Of a DNA stretch of 64,000 nucleotides, positions 43,901-54,892 are shown in pieces. Position numbers and translations under genes: made by a program. Below the pieces are notes generated by a model. The model was not told the origin of the DNA, did no database searches, and saw nothing but the letters and a program-made list of their open reading frames with translations. Origin of the DNA: Aquatica leii (lineage: Eukaryota; Arthropoda; Insecta; Coleoptera; Lampyridae). The stretch covers positions 178,793,027 through 178,857,026 of the forward strand of contig CM069432.1 in NCBI GenBank assembly GCA_035610365.1, read 5' to 3'. Each line of letters starts with the position of its first letter. Positions within the stretch are counted from its first letter, which is position 1.

Positions 43901-46900
43901 AAGTTAGTTAAAACAAAACACACACAAATTACAGGTTCGTAAAGTGTACATTACTGACCGTGAGGTTTCATTACATACTTGTTTTTTTTAACCATTGAAA
44001 CCGCTCACTTACCAATCTTTAAGAGGTTCGGTACGTTACTAACTGAGTGTGAATAAAAGAGTTTTCAAAAATAAGTCAAAATTGCGTACAATAAAGGCGG
44101 AGTTTTAAACGAAAGTATTAAAAACCCTAGCGCAAAGCAAAAAGCATATTCTATACGCGAGTTCTTATAATCACGTACTCGCAAAAAGAGTTACTTAACT
44201 TAACTCAATTCACTACGGGCTTCAATTTAAACCTTTTGATTGTTTAAACGTGTTATTATTTAGTGTTTGTGTTAAAATTTGCTTTTATGCGATTTAGATT
44301 TTAACTTAAATTTTACATTTCGGGTCGTTTGTTAGCTATTAAGTGGCACATTATTAAGTGACTGCAATTAATACTGTCTAACGCGAGAGAAAATTGAGAA
44401 TATCATCTAAAATCAATCTTAACATTTAAACAAATTTTTTTTATTATTGAATTTTTAAGCTTTTAAAGAAAAGTACTTGTCTCCATAAAGCACTAATTCC
44501 ATGGTCTAAAGGGACATTTCTTTAGAAGCCATAATAAGCCACGAAACCTAGTGTTTTATAGAGACAAGTAGTTTTTTATATGCTTAATAACTCAAAAAGA
44601 AGGTCGGTCTGGGCAGCTGTTCTAGACACAAAGGAATATTTGATGAAGTCTAGAATCAATTACCAGGTTAGGTGGTATATTATAAGTATATTGCACGCAT
44701 ATGCATGTTATATATCGTCAGCATATTCTATGCACATTACAACTGTTACCAAACGAATGTTCGTGGAATGTGCATATCCTATACTGTTGCAGTTTTTGGT
44801 ATATTCTGTGAATATTCCATATTCTTAAACATACATGGTATGTATATTTTCTGCATGTGTTTGTATTATGTGCGCACAGTCAAACGTTTGTGCACATCTT
44901 AAACCGTTGGTGGTGTTACATCGCCACTTTGAGTCGCAAATTTCTTGTATTATATTACAATAGTTGTGTAAGTACTTACAGTTTTTACATATATTGCGGT
45001 GATATTGTTTAAAAATTTTTAATAAATGAAATCATGCTTCACCGTATTTAAGTTTTGAAATTCTTTAACCTTCGGATTACCAAGCAATTTTTGAGACGCC
45101 GATTACCAAGTAGGGTCAGATTTGACCTCAAGTTTTTTTTTCTTATTTTGTAAAGAAAAACCGATTAATTTGTAATGGTAACCTTTATTAGTATTTTAAA
45201 TTAACATTAGATTTTATATAAACTAATAAAAATATAAAAATAAAATGTAAACATAAATTAGTGAGGACAACAACTATTACATATTATTTCACTTTTCACA
45301 TGTTTCCGAACACTTTTTGTCATTTGCTCTTGGAAATATCTTACAACGACCTCTTTTTGTGTTGTTCTGTGTCTGCCAAACAATATTTTTTTACGTCGCA
45401 AAACAAATAACAATTGAAAAATTTGTTATATATTATTACTAAACATTGTTGAAAGAAACTCAGCTAAAAAAATATTGAGACCCCAATGGTAATCGGAAGG
45501 TTAACTAATAAAAATCTTTAGTTAATAATAACAACGTCACCACATGTTCCGGACTAACTCAGGGTTCAAAAAGGCGTGAAATTTAACTTAAACAAATATT
45601 AAATCAGTTCAAATGCCCTCACAACATACTTGAAATAGATTAAAATCTTCAAAATAAACAAATTTCAACTATTTTATTGCATTTAATATAAGCATAACTA
45701 TTTTAAACGCAAATTTATAAAAACAAAATATTAGAAAATTCGAACACGATCGTTTCCAAATAAAAATTTTAATAAACTAACCTTATCTTATACATGAATG
45801 TTAATTCGTCGCAACGTTTTTTTATTGTTGTTTATTTTTCTTTTTATTAATACTGATAGTCCTCAATAAAATTTCTTCTAAACGACTAAAAGCAATTTAT
45901 TTTAAAAGTCAAATGCAATTTGCTTTAAACGATAGAAGGTTTTATGCACGTAATTGTTTATTTCCACTTTTAATTTACGACATTCGTTAAGTGTCATAGT
46001 TCGCGGTTTTTTCTACTTTCCGTGTTATAATTAGTGCTGGGCGATACGGAATTTTGTGTATCGAATATCGAATACGCAATTAGTATCGATACGTATCGAT
46101 ATATCGAAATATCGATACGTATCGAAATATCGACATGTATCGGTAATCGGTATACCCAATACGTATCTAAATATCAATGTATCTGTGTAGTAGTATGGTT
46201 TTGATTTCTGTTTTTTTTATAATAACCTTTACCAATTACCATAAAATGTGAGGTAAACATAGATTCTTTACGTATCGAAATATCGATACGTATCGAAATA
46301 TGGAAACGTATCGGTATATCGATACGAGCTTGTGGTTTGTATCGGCGTATCGATACGCCCGACGTATCGATACATATCGATATATCGATACAACGACCCA
46401 GGACTAGTTATAATCACATGCAGTGGCGGCTGGTGGTCAATCATACCAGAGGGTCATTTTAAAATATTCAAAAAAACGCAATTATCACAAAAAGTAAAAA
46501 AAAACTTTTTTGCATTAAAGCGATTTATATTTAAGATCTATTCCTCTATCTTTAGAATCAGCAAAATGATCGATAACAAGTTCATTAAAATTCACAATGT
46601 TTTCAATTAAAGATTTTTCCATGTTTCTTCACATCCACAAATGCATTCTGATAAATCGTACATAGATTCTTTAAAATTACGGTGTACTTCTTTAGCTTTA
46701 TGTTTACTTGTTTGTCGAATTTGAAGTAAAGGCCGAGGACGACCATTGGTTTTAAATTCTAAACGTCTTTCAAAATTTAAACTATTATAAGCGATTAATT
46801 TTTTTATCAAACAAAAACGGTAATATGTACTTAACGATAATTAATTTTCTTTTAACTTGTGAAAGTCATTGACATTAGTTACAAACGAATATTATCAAAC

Positions 46901-49900
46901 AAATAAAAAAACGAGTGCAAAGTTTGTCGTATGAGATAAAAAATGTGCATTTCAGCATTTTTGTTTTAGAAACACGTATTGCCGGTATTGCGGAGATAAT
47001 AATAAATGACGTAAGCATTGCATTGAGTACGCGAAATGGGACTCGGCTGACAACCGCAGAAACCATTTAGTTGTCTTTTTCTAATTCGCATAAGATTGTA
47101 TTATGCGTGTTGCACTCTTGACTACAATAACTATCATTTACGATTCGGCTGCATTATATAATACAATATAATACACAGGGACTATAAAACACAACAGCCT
47201 CGGGTAAATTCGTAAGTTTTCGCATATGTTGCGCTTACAATGAAAATTGCAATGCAAACGCTGATAATTTGATTTAAACGCGAGTTCTTGTAATTTTAAA
47301 GTAAATAAAACAATTTTCTAATTCATTTTGGAGGGTCATTGTCCGAGTGACCTAATAGAGAAGCCGCCACTGATCACATGTTGCATTATGCGCCGTCCAC
47401 ATTTTTAACGTTCACGCGAACACGTGAATAACTGATCAAACTTCTTTACACTTGGTCACATAATAACAACCATAAGGGACACTAAGTAGTTTCCCAAGCA
47501 AAAAAATTGAGAGCGCATGTACTAGTTTGTACACATAAGAATATGGCGGTCGTGAATCTATTGTTTCTGACAAATTAGGTTATAATTGGAATTCTTTTGT
47601 ATTTACATCTTTTATGATAAATAAACGTCAAGGATTTATAAATGCAGTACTTGAGTGCAATACAAACAATTATGCTTATGATACACAATTTCGTTTGTTG
47701 AAAATTATAGTGACAAAAATAACGTCATTACTCAATTTATATTTATGTTAAAATTCGTATTGTTAGCTGTATAAATAATACTAATAACACAGACTAGACT
47801 AATTACCACAACATGTTTTTTTGATAAGAAAATTGTAGTTTAAGCATTTGTTAAATCGTGAGAATTTTTTTAAATGCATAACAAACAATAATTATAATAT
47901 GATAAAGTCATTTGAATTACTTTGCAAATGTGGTCAGCTTAAACAGACTAAACTAAATATAAACTATATTTCAATTATATATCTAAGTTAGTTAAAATAA
48001 TCGATTTTTTGTGTAAAAAAATGCATTCTACTAAAAGAAATTAAATCTGGCGCTACAACACTATTTTCAAAATGGCCGAAGGTCACTCGTTTTCCGGACT
48101 GCAATATCAAAGATGCCGACTGAAGTGTCCCTTATGGTTGTTATTATGTGACTTGGTTACATGATAAGCAGCGTTGAGATTGCTATTACGATTGTAATAA
48201 ATCTATTACAGTCTTTAGTACGCTAGTACAACAATTGAGAAAATTCCAATAATCTATTACACTTTAGGTGTTTCACGAATTTCATGTTTTTTAGTTCAAA
48301 AGTTCAAGAAACGTTTTCTACCTTCGTTTCTAAAATATCCTGAATAAACTGAAAAACTATATTTTAACGAAATAGTTACCCCACCGTGTATACAAAATCT
48401 TATTTACTACAATTCAAAAAAAAAAAAACAATTGTACCCTCTAAAATAAATAATATTGTTCTTTGTATACCTATACATATACATTTTTAAATATCCCGCT
48501 CATATGATCTATTACATTCTATTACAATCACGCAACAAGTTTCAGTACAATCTACGAACATTAAAATCCCAACGCTGATGTTAAGTGCTCAACTGCAGAC
48601 TGACAAAAGATCAACGGAAATCGTGAAGTCTATATTTATCATGTTTTCTTATCATTTTTTTTAGCGCTCGTTCTAAGTTGCTGTTTTATTAGTAACTTTT
48701 CATTTTAGTACCAACAAGCTGGTAACTCTGATGTTCCTTCATATTAATATTTTATTTTCATGATTTTCTTGATTTTTATGGGTTTTCGTGGTTATTTGAT
48801 ATTATCCACACATTGTTCTACAATCTTGATTTTTGTACAATTTTTATTCTACACGCTTCAACAATTTTTCATTGTTTTTCCACTTTGTATGTTTATATAA
48901 CGGGACTTCACATTCCTAAACGTCTTTTTTTTTACCGCACTTTATTTCTTGTTCTTTTAAATTCGCACTTTTTCTAACCTAACCTACAAATTCAACATGC
49001 TTTTGTCTGTATCTTTAAATAAAATCGTTATCAAGTATCGATTTCCAAAGATTTATCTTATCTACATCATAACACCTCTACATTAATAAACTTTAAATGC
49101 TAACTTATCATTTTACTACATTGAAATAGCAAAATGAAGGTATTTTACATTTATATACCGGTTTCTTCTCATACATAAGCAATCGAACTGTTTTTATATT
49201 GTTGTTAATAATTTTATGATGTTGTAAAGTCTGTGACATGAAAGACAGAAAGTTTTTAAAACTTTTTTTTAAATTATTTATTAAAGATCTTAAAATCTCG
49301 CTTCTTTTACATGTGTTTTTTTTTGTTTTATTATTGAATTAATTACTCATTAAAGCATTGTTTTAGTTTATTAAACATTATTTTAATTAATTTAAATTAA
49401 AAAAATTTAATTATATGGTCGCAGCAAATTCAATTCATGTATGTCACGCGTGTTGCATAACTAACAGGTATGACAATTATGCCATTGCAATATGTTATGT
49501 AAAAAATAAAGTGTATTCATCTCCGAGATAGAGCACGAAAAACAAAATTAATGCGTGATCATCCCATGCTGTTGCAAATGCCCATTGTATTCTACCGCTC
49601 GTTGAAACAAGTAAAGCGATTGTTCAAACCCAGATTCGGATAAAGAATTTTGTTTATTAAATTATGTATTTTTTATGTTTAATTTTGAACTATCATTACA
49701 TGCCTAAAAATTAACACATACATTATTATTAGACGCACCACAAAAATTTACGAAACGCAGCACTATCAACAAGAATACTGAGTACGGTTCTGTGTTGCAT
49801 GTTCACGTGAACAACGCATGTTTTTGTTTACGAGCGCTACATCTTTAAAATAAATGTACTTTAGTATTAAATGAACGGTACGTTTGAGCGCCAGATTTTT

Positions 49901-52900
49901 TACCGCCAGTCGCTTAGGCGCCGACTGTTGTCCGCTGGACGTTTGTAAATATGTTTCATAAAAACTAAATAGTTTGAAACTTTTAATAATGTTAATTTTA
50001 ATATTTCCATATAATTATTTCTTGTCATTAGTATAAACCATTTTACTATATGAAGTTAAAGAAAACGATTATTAGAACATTATGCGTCATTAAACAGGTA
50101 AACTAAACCCTACTTATTTATCTAATCTTAATTACACTTCTTTTCAATCTTTCTGATGCACCTCAATTAGTACAATGTATTTCACTTTATAAATATCTTT
50201 GCAAACAACTTGATAATTATAGGTAATTAGTTTGGTATCACTGAATTTATTTAAATTGATCCCCAAACAATATTATTTCCGTTGCTTTCAAATTTGATTT
50301 GCGAGTTAGTTTAGTTAGTGTCAAAAGTTATGGATATTACAAAAGTCAACCATAACCAAAAGAAGGTCTGTTTTAACGGTTTTCTGTGCGTGTTCGATAA
50401 AATTAACAAAAATGAAGAAAATAATTTTGGAAAAAAGTGGGAAAATGCCTTGGCCATCTACACATACAACTGCGAACGATGAATATTTGTGTGATGTTAG
50501 AAACCACAACTATGATAGTAATGCAGCAGGGGTATGTGTTGCTAAAATAAAATTGCTATAAAAACACAAGCCAAGGAAACAATGGATACGCTAGCCCAGA
50601 TACCACATCGTGCCCTAGAAGATACTGGAGCAGCCGTTCAAGGTAAAATGGCAAATAAAGATGCTATTAGAAAACTGTGTTAACGAACGCGAAACCTTGT
50701 TGCTGGTGCGCCGCCAACTCAATTGGATTTAAAGACCTTAATTATTCCAGAAGGGTACAGAATTTATAAATTTGCGCCTGGACAAACTGAAGCATTTCTC
50801 GTAAAGGATGCTGAATTAGAGCTCACAAAGAATACTCATATTTTCTCAAGAAGACAATACACGGTGAAGTCAACATATAAAACATTTTTCATGAATGGAA
50901 CATTCCGACAAGCACCTCCACTGTTTCACTAAGTTTATGTTATACTGGCTAGTAGGAATGGCTTTGTTTTCCTAGCTTTATACGCTCTTTTACCTAATAC
51001 AATAGAACAAACCTATTTCATTGGATTTCGAAATGGCTGTGATCGTCTCAGCTACTAATGCTTTTCCAACAGTTCATTTACATGGTTGTTTGTTTTATCT
51101 GGTAAACAATTTTAAAAAACAGTTTTGTGAAAATGGATTAATTATACAATATAATAACGACTCTGAATTTGCGTTAAGCGCATAACTGCTTTAGTTTTTG
51201 TTAACGTTTAGTAACTCGATGACGCTATTAAAAAACTGGGCCCGCATATACCAAATGAAAGGTAACTTATTCTAAATGGATTGACCACGAAAGTCCTTTT
51301 TTGCTAATATTTGGAACGTATACGAAAGGGTACTAAACAACCAAGATCGGACAAATAACTTTGCAGAGGTTGCACATCGTAGTTTACAGTCCCAATTAGA
51401 CATGGACCATCCGTTTATATAAAAATTCATAAATGGGTTACGAACATTTGAAAAAGGACGAGATGCGTTTACTATTGATATTGATGTATTGTACAGTAAA
51501 ATCAAGATTATTCTTAAACCACGTGACCATGTAGTATATGCAACACAAAGTAAGTATAAATAAAAAATTAAATTATTTAATGGGTCACGTAGCTTGCGAA
51601 TAATCTCGAACATACGATATAAAATAAACCAAGTTTTAACTTAATTAGATTTAAACGAAACTGTCAACATACAAATCTTAAATTCTGTGAAAACTAAAAA
51701 TTACGATTTATCAAAAATTGTGTATGTGAAAAAGTTTGTGCTATATAATGCAATTTTTTGAGTTGTAGCATACTACAAATACGGCATACCTATTAAACAA
51801 ATGTAAATGTTGACTTATTTTAATAACAAAAGAAACATTTAAAATCTTGTATCTTTTATTTCTTTTGCTAGATAATCTAGTAATCATTTATTTGTATATT
51901 TGTATAATACAACCGATCAAACAAAATAATTTTATACAAAATATTAGTTTTAGGTTTATCCACAATCGTCAGAACAATATAGAGACAAAATTAACAAAAA
52001 CGCATAAAAATTTAATAAAATACATAATTACACTAGAAAGAATAGATTAAAGTTAGATAATAACATCAAATGAAAATATTCTTATTAACGAAAAACAGTG
52101 TTTTAGTGTGATATAGTAAATTTGTCTTGCAAAACAAAAAACAAACATTCAAATTGCAATTGTTGTAAAAGGCCAAATGTCTAACCGATTTAAAAAAATC
52201 GAATATTATTGTTGTAGTTGAAAGGCAAATATCAAGATGACCAGATCATGCAATAGAAATACTATAACCGTTATTATAAATACGAGAAAAATAGAAAAAA
52301 CTTTAAGATATTGCAGAGGTAAGACAATAGCTTAAAAATTTAAAAAAAATCGTACTGATCCTAAAAATCAAACTAAAAATTTGTAGTAAATTTGCACATA
52401 CGTACGATCTACTATTTTTAACTTTCGTATTTATTCCTGTTTTAATATATGCAATCATGTGTTCTAAAGCTCTAGTTTCTTTTTTATTGCAAACTTGTAA
52501 GTGGCGTTCAGTTCTATACACCAAAATAAAAATTTATACATAACTAAATGTTATTTGATACATCATTGTAAATAATTAAATAAATCAACATTTTAAAACA
52601 ACCAGCATAATACACGTTTTTGTTCGAAAAGTGGTGTACATTTTGAGGACTATTATTTGATTTTTTTGCTTTAGTAATCGGTATTATATAATTCATCTTT
52701 TTACGGCTAAATAAATAAATAGAACATGTAAATGTCATTGTAGTAATTTTGATTTAATAATATGTTTGATTTATCAATAAAAACAAAAAATTGCTTCACA
52801 TTTGTACGACTATAAAAGGCAACACCAGGTGCCATTTTTACCATGTAAATTCTTATGACAACTAGTGTTGAAGAAAAATGGATAACACTATCGATAAGTA

Positions 52901-54003
52901 TCGACAGTCAAAACTATTGTCATTATCGATAGTTTAATGTTTACTATTGATAATAATAAAAACAATGAAAAAACAGTTATTCCCCTAAAAGTTTATAATA
53001 AAATACATATGTGCGTTTAAGGCTTGTGCAATTTTGTCACTACAAAAACCTAGCATAACGTAGGTTGTTTTTGTTCAGTTAATTGGTTCCGAGTTTGGCG
53101 CACTACAAAAATGTACTAAAAAGTTTCTATGTGTAACTGCAGTTTCGACTCCATCTGAATTTTCAGTAAATCGGGTCAAATTACTTCAGACAGAAGGTCA
53201 CGCATAATCGTTCAAAATTAAATGTTAAAATTATGTAAAAATTAAATTATGTTTAACCTCTTAATAAAATTATAAGAATTATTTTAAATAAAAAGTGTTA
53301 TTTGTTGTTTATTATTATGAATTCTTGATAAAAAGCAAAATCACGTGCACATATTGTTCTAAAATATAATTTTAACTTAAAATTGTGATAGTATCGAAAA
53401 CTATCGATAGTTATCAATAGTTTAAAAGTAACAACTATCGACGGTGTCAAACATCGATATTTCTCCACCACTAATGGCGACACTTAAAAAAAACACTGTA
53501 TAAGCAGTATGCGTATTTTAAATTTTTCACGCTTCTGCATTCCTAGCGGCAGATATAATTATAACTTTTTTAGCAAAACATTACTTTGCTTGTATTTGCA
53601 TTCTATGCTACAATTTACTAATGTATTTGTAAATTTTAATTAAATATTCATATATCAATATGTCTTAAATGTAGTAGTTGCTTTTACATTTTAAGAAATA
53701 CTTATAAAACTACTTTACGAAACGCGGCAAAAAGTCGAAAATTATGAGACTTATGTATACCATTGTAAAAAAACAGGTTTCATCATACTTAATCTTTGCT
53801 ATGTAGAAAAATGCAAAAATATTATATCAATATGTTAAAATTGTTAGGCACAAGTAGGATGTAAAAAAAGAATGCAATGTACATACCTGAATTTCTGAAA
53901 AAGTAACTGGTTGTGTTCTATACCTTGTGGTAGGTCCAGGTCTTCTTTTTGGTACTACACGACGGTGAAGCCTCGACATGTGCTCAGGGTATACTGTGTC
54001 CAT
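40946..54003 (-). CDS. Unrecognised 110-residue protein, two coding exons
   Basis: Exon 1 is 54003-53887 (117 nt, 39 codons). It starts MDTVYPEHMSRLHRR and contains PKRRPGPTTRYRTQPVTF, ending SEIQ before gtatgt. Exon 2 is 41161-40946 (72 codons including TAA) after ttctgcag. It reads EVDEDNVEDALPKPSSSRSE, then LLHNKFEEFKKSRDLILG, and ends SRSASRLPSRPSL. Both exons are in phase 0. The protein has a basic, proline-containing N-terminus, an acidic patch across the splice junction, a short possible helix and a Ser/Arg-rich C-terminus. There is no signal peptide or membrane segment. I do not recognise the family; the TRYRTQPVTFSEIQEVDEDN stretch looks conserved-protein-like rather than random. The 12,725 bp intron is full of transposons. 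Confidence 0.7.
41162..42235. other. Intron DNA, no feature seen
   Basis: Start of the 12.7 kb intron of the minus-strand gene. AT-rich with no recognisable coding or repeat structure. Confidence 0.4.
42238..42876 (-). mobile_element. Tc1-like deletion derivative with ~80 bp TIRs
   Basis: TA-flanked (42236-42237 and 42877-42878), 639 bp. The left TIR tactctgtgacactgaaatt... and the right TIR (reverse complement tactttgttacaatgaaatt...) match over about 80 bp, as far as the ctcagaggta motif. The minus strand between 42605 and 42380 encodes only the end of a Tc1 transposase: WPRSFNLSSIEHVWDIMGRE, carrying the last catalytic Glu, then MKNETVRSQSRGT. Everything before that is deleted and the frame has a stop. 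It could be mobilised only in trans. Confidence 0.85.
42877..44473. other. Intron DNA with a GC-richer hairpin island
   Basis: Mostly AT-rich. 43480-43720 is GC-richer and contains an imperfect hairpin at 43646-43703 (gtcgagagaactatagttta ... gtgaactagttctcgagac). It has no convincing open frame. A gt-like donor on the minus strand lies at 43618, but no exon could be supported. Confidence 0.4.
44474..44570. repeat. 97 bp hairpin MITE
   Basis: tacttgtctccataaagcac at 44474 and its inverted partner (gtgttttatagagacaagta) ending at 44570 form imperfect arms of about 20-24 bp around a 50 bp centre. No coding content and no obvious target duplication. Confidence 0.55.
44571..45064. other. Intron DNA, no gene seen
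   Basis: Contains repeated gcatat/tattc words around 44690-44830. Overlapping open frames there are Tyr/Ile/Cys-rich and show no family resemblance. Confidence 0.35.
45069..45500 (-). mobile_element. piggyBac remnant (TTAA-flanked)
   Basis: TTAA at 45065-45068 and 45501-45504 flank 432 bp with ends ccttcggattacca and tggtaatcggaagg. The minus strand at about 45375-45262 encodes the Cys-rich C-terminal finger of a piggyBac transposase: QTQNNTKRGRCKIFPRANDK, then KCSETCEK, a stop, then NNICNSCC. The rest of the transposase is deleted. Element boundaries are well supported by the TTAA duplications and the inverted ends. Confidence 0.88.
45505..46023. other. Intron DNA, no feature seen
   Basis: AT-rich, nothing recognised. 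Confidence 0.4.
46032..46406. mobile_element. 375 bp hAT-like MITE full of TATCGATA words
   Basis: 8 bp target duplication gttataat at 46024-46031 and 46407-46414. Ends are tagtgctgggcgatacg and cgacccaggacta (TAGTxCTGGG-type inverted termini). The body is two arrays of cgatacgtatcgatat-like words (46060-46150 and 46265-46395) separated by an AT-rich middle. It has no coding capacity. The 8 bp duplication places it in the hAT group. Confidence 0.88.
46421..47372 (-). mobile_element. 952 bp hAT element (family A) with TTF-type zinc finger fragment
   Basis: 8 bp target duplication atcacatg at 46413-46420 and 47373-47380. Ends cagtggcggct and agccgccactg are perfect 11 bp inverted repeats. The minus strand at 46810-46607 encodes an N-terminal TTF-type zinc-finger fragment of a ZMYM1-like hAT transposase (AYNSLNFERRLEFKTNGRPR, then ECICGCEETWKN). 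The catalytic part is absent. This is the best-preserved member of the family seen at 6037 and 8032. Confidence 0.88.
47457..48150. mobile_element. 694 bp TIR element (family B)
   Basis: Perfect 27 bp terminal inverted repeats: cacataataacaaccataag then ggacact at the left, and the reverse complement at the right. A 7 bp duplication acttggt lies at 47450-47456 and 48151-48157. No transposase recognised. A diverged second copy is at about 58600-58808 in inverted orientation. Superfamily unknown; 7-8 bp duplications suggest hAT or P. Confidence 0.85.
48169..48577. mobile_element. 409 bp hAT-like MITE
   Basis: Ends cagcgttgagatt and aatcccaacgctg (one mismatch) with flanking 8-mers atgataag (48161-48168) and atgttaag (48578-48585), seven of eight identical. 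Subterminal gattgtaata words recur at both ends. No coding content. Confidence 0.8.
48586..50370. other. Intron DNA, no gene seen
   Basis: AT-rich. A GC-richer patch at 49870-49950 has no open frame. Nothing further recognised. Confidence 0.4.
50371..51560 (+). pseudogene. MULE transposase relic
   Basis: Pieces follow the insect Mutator-like transposase layout. There is a FLYWCH-like N-terminal region (about 50380-50500, weak). A linker ends in LKTLIIPEG (50730-50760), then the start of the catalytic domain with FLVKDAELELTKNTHIFSRR and KTFFMNGTFRQAPPLF (50790-50930). VYALL-type and FPTVHLHGCLF-type (zinc-binding) remnants follow at 50940-51110. A C-terminal region with N...EVAHRSLQSQL and H...NGLRTFEKGRD-like remnants lies at 51340-51470. 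Numerous stops and shifts make it dead. TIRs were not found. Confidence 0.7.
51561..52862. other. Intron DNA, no feature seen
   Basis: AT-rich with several short open frames lacking any family resemblance (51847-52050, 52303-52524, 52544-52738). I do not call them genes. Confidence 0.4.
52863..53473. mobile_element. 611 bp hAT-like MITE with CGATA clusters at both ends
   Basis: Ends tagtgttgaagaaa and (reverse complement of the right) tagtggtggagaaa, flanked by 8-mers atgacaac and atggcgac (six of eight identical). Clusters of tatcgata/atcgat words occupy both subterminal regions (52889-52937 and 53393-53462). No transposase recognised. Confidence 0.75.
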
Positions 54004-54517
54004 AGCTTAATTAAAACATTGATATTATTAACTTTTGAAACTCAAATTAAAAGCTAGCATTTTTAATAATATTTTAGCAATAATTAAAAAAATACGAAGT
54101 TATATCAAATACTTCGAATAGAAAGTTTTAGAAATTCTTCAATTTCTTATAAGCCACTACCATTTTTGAATTGTTGTATATAAGAAAAAACCAAAAATAA
54201 ATTCTGTAATTTTTTTTTCTTTATTATGAATCAACGAAACATTTGCAAAGTTAGAAACTTAAGTCAATACTTTAATTGTTTTTATCTATTATTCTGAAAC
54301 GTAATTCAATTTTAATGACATAATTAAAGACTGGATACATTTTTCGTTATTTTAGAACAAGTTTAAGATATTATTTTCTCATTTTAATATTTATCTAAAC
54401 AACTCTATACTATTTAAATATTTGTAATCATGCACTGTGAATCGTCATTCTTTACTTAGTGCAAACTTGATGAAATACTAGTCTGATGTCTGTGCTGATA
54501 TAAAACAATATTACATA

Positions 54518-54892
54518 TTTTAGTTGTATTGAAGCTTAAAGTAGGAGAGGCATAAACTTACAACTTAGTTTGCTTTTGAAACGGCGACGTTTGGTGACGT
54601 TATTGTGCGTACTTCAGCATGGCTAATAAAAAACGGGTTTAAGGTGAGCTGTACGATTGAACTGATCACAATTGTAAAATTAGTTATATGATGTTTGTTT
54701 GTATAGATATTTGTTGTTTGTAATTTACTGTTTATTGTTTATTTAATTTTACAATCGGACAACTCATCTTGAACCCGTTTTCTTGGCCATGATTAAGTGC
54801 ACGCAATAGCGTTACGAAACGTCGCCGTTTAAAAAAGTAGACCAAGTTGTGAGTTTTTGCCTCTTCTATCTAAAAGTTCAATACAACTAAGT
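54518..54892. mobile_element. 375 bp palindromic MITE
   Basis: Nearly the whole element is an inverted repeat. The left arm runs from ttagttgtattgaa through agaggcataaacttacaact, aacggcgacgttt and aaacgggttt. The right arm is its reverse complement, ending ttcaatacaactaa. Arms are about 150 bp around a short AT-rich loop near 54680-54740. It would fold into a long hairpin when transcribed or single-stranded. No clear target duplication. Confidence 0.8.

Noticed and set aside
44580..44902. Two overlapping open frames, 76-82 codons
   Set aside because: Generated by repeated gcatat/tattc words; the proteins show no family resemblance.
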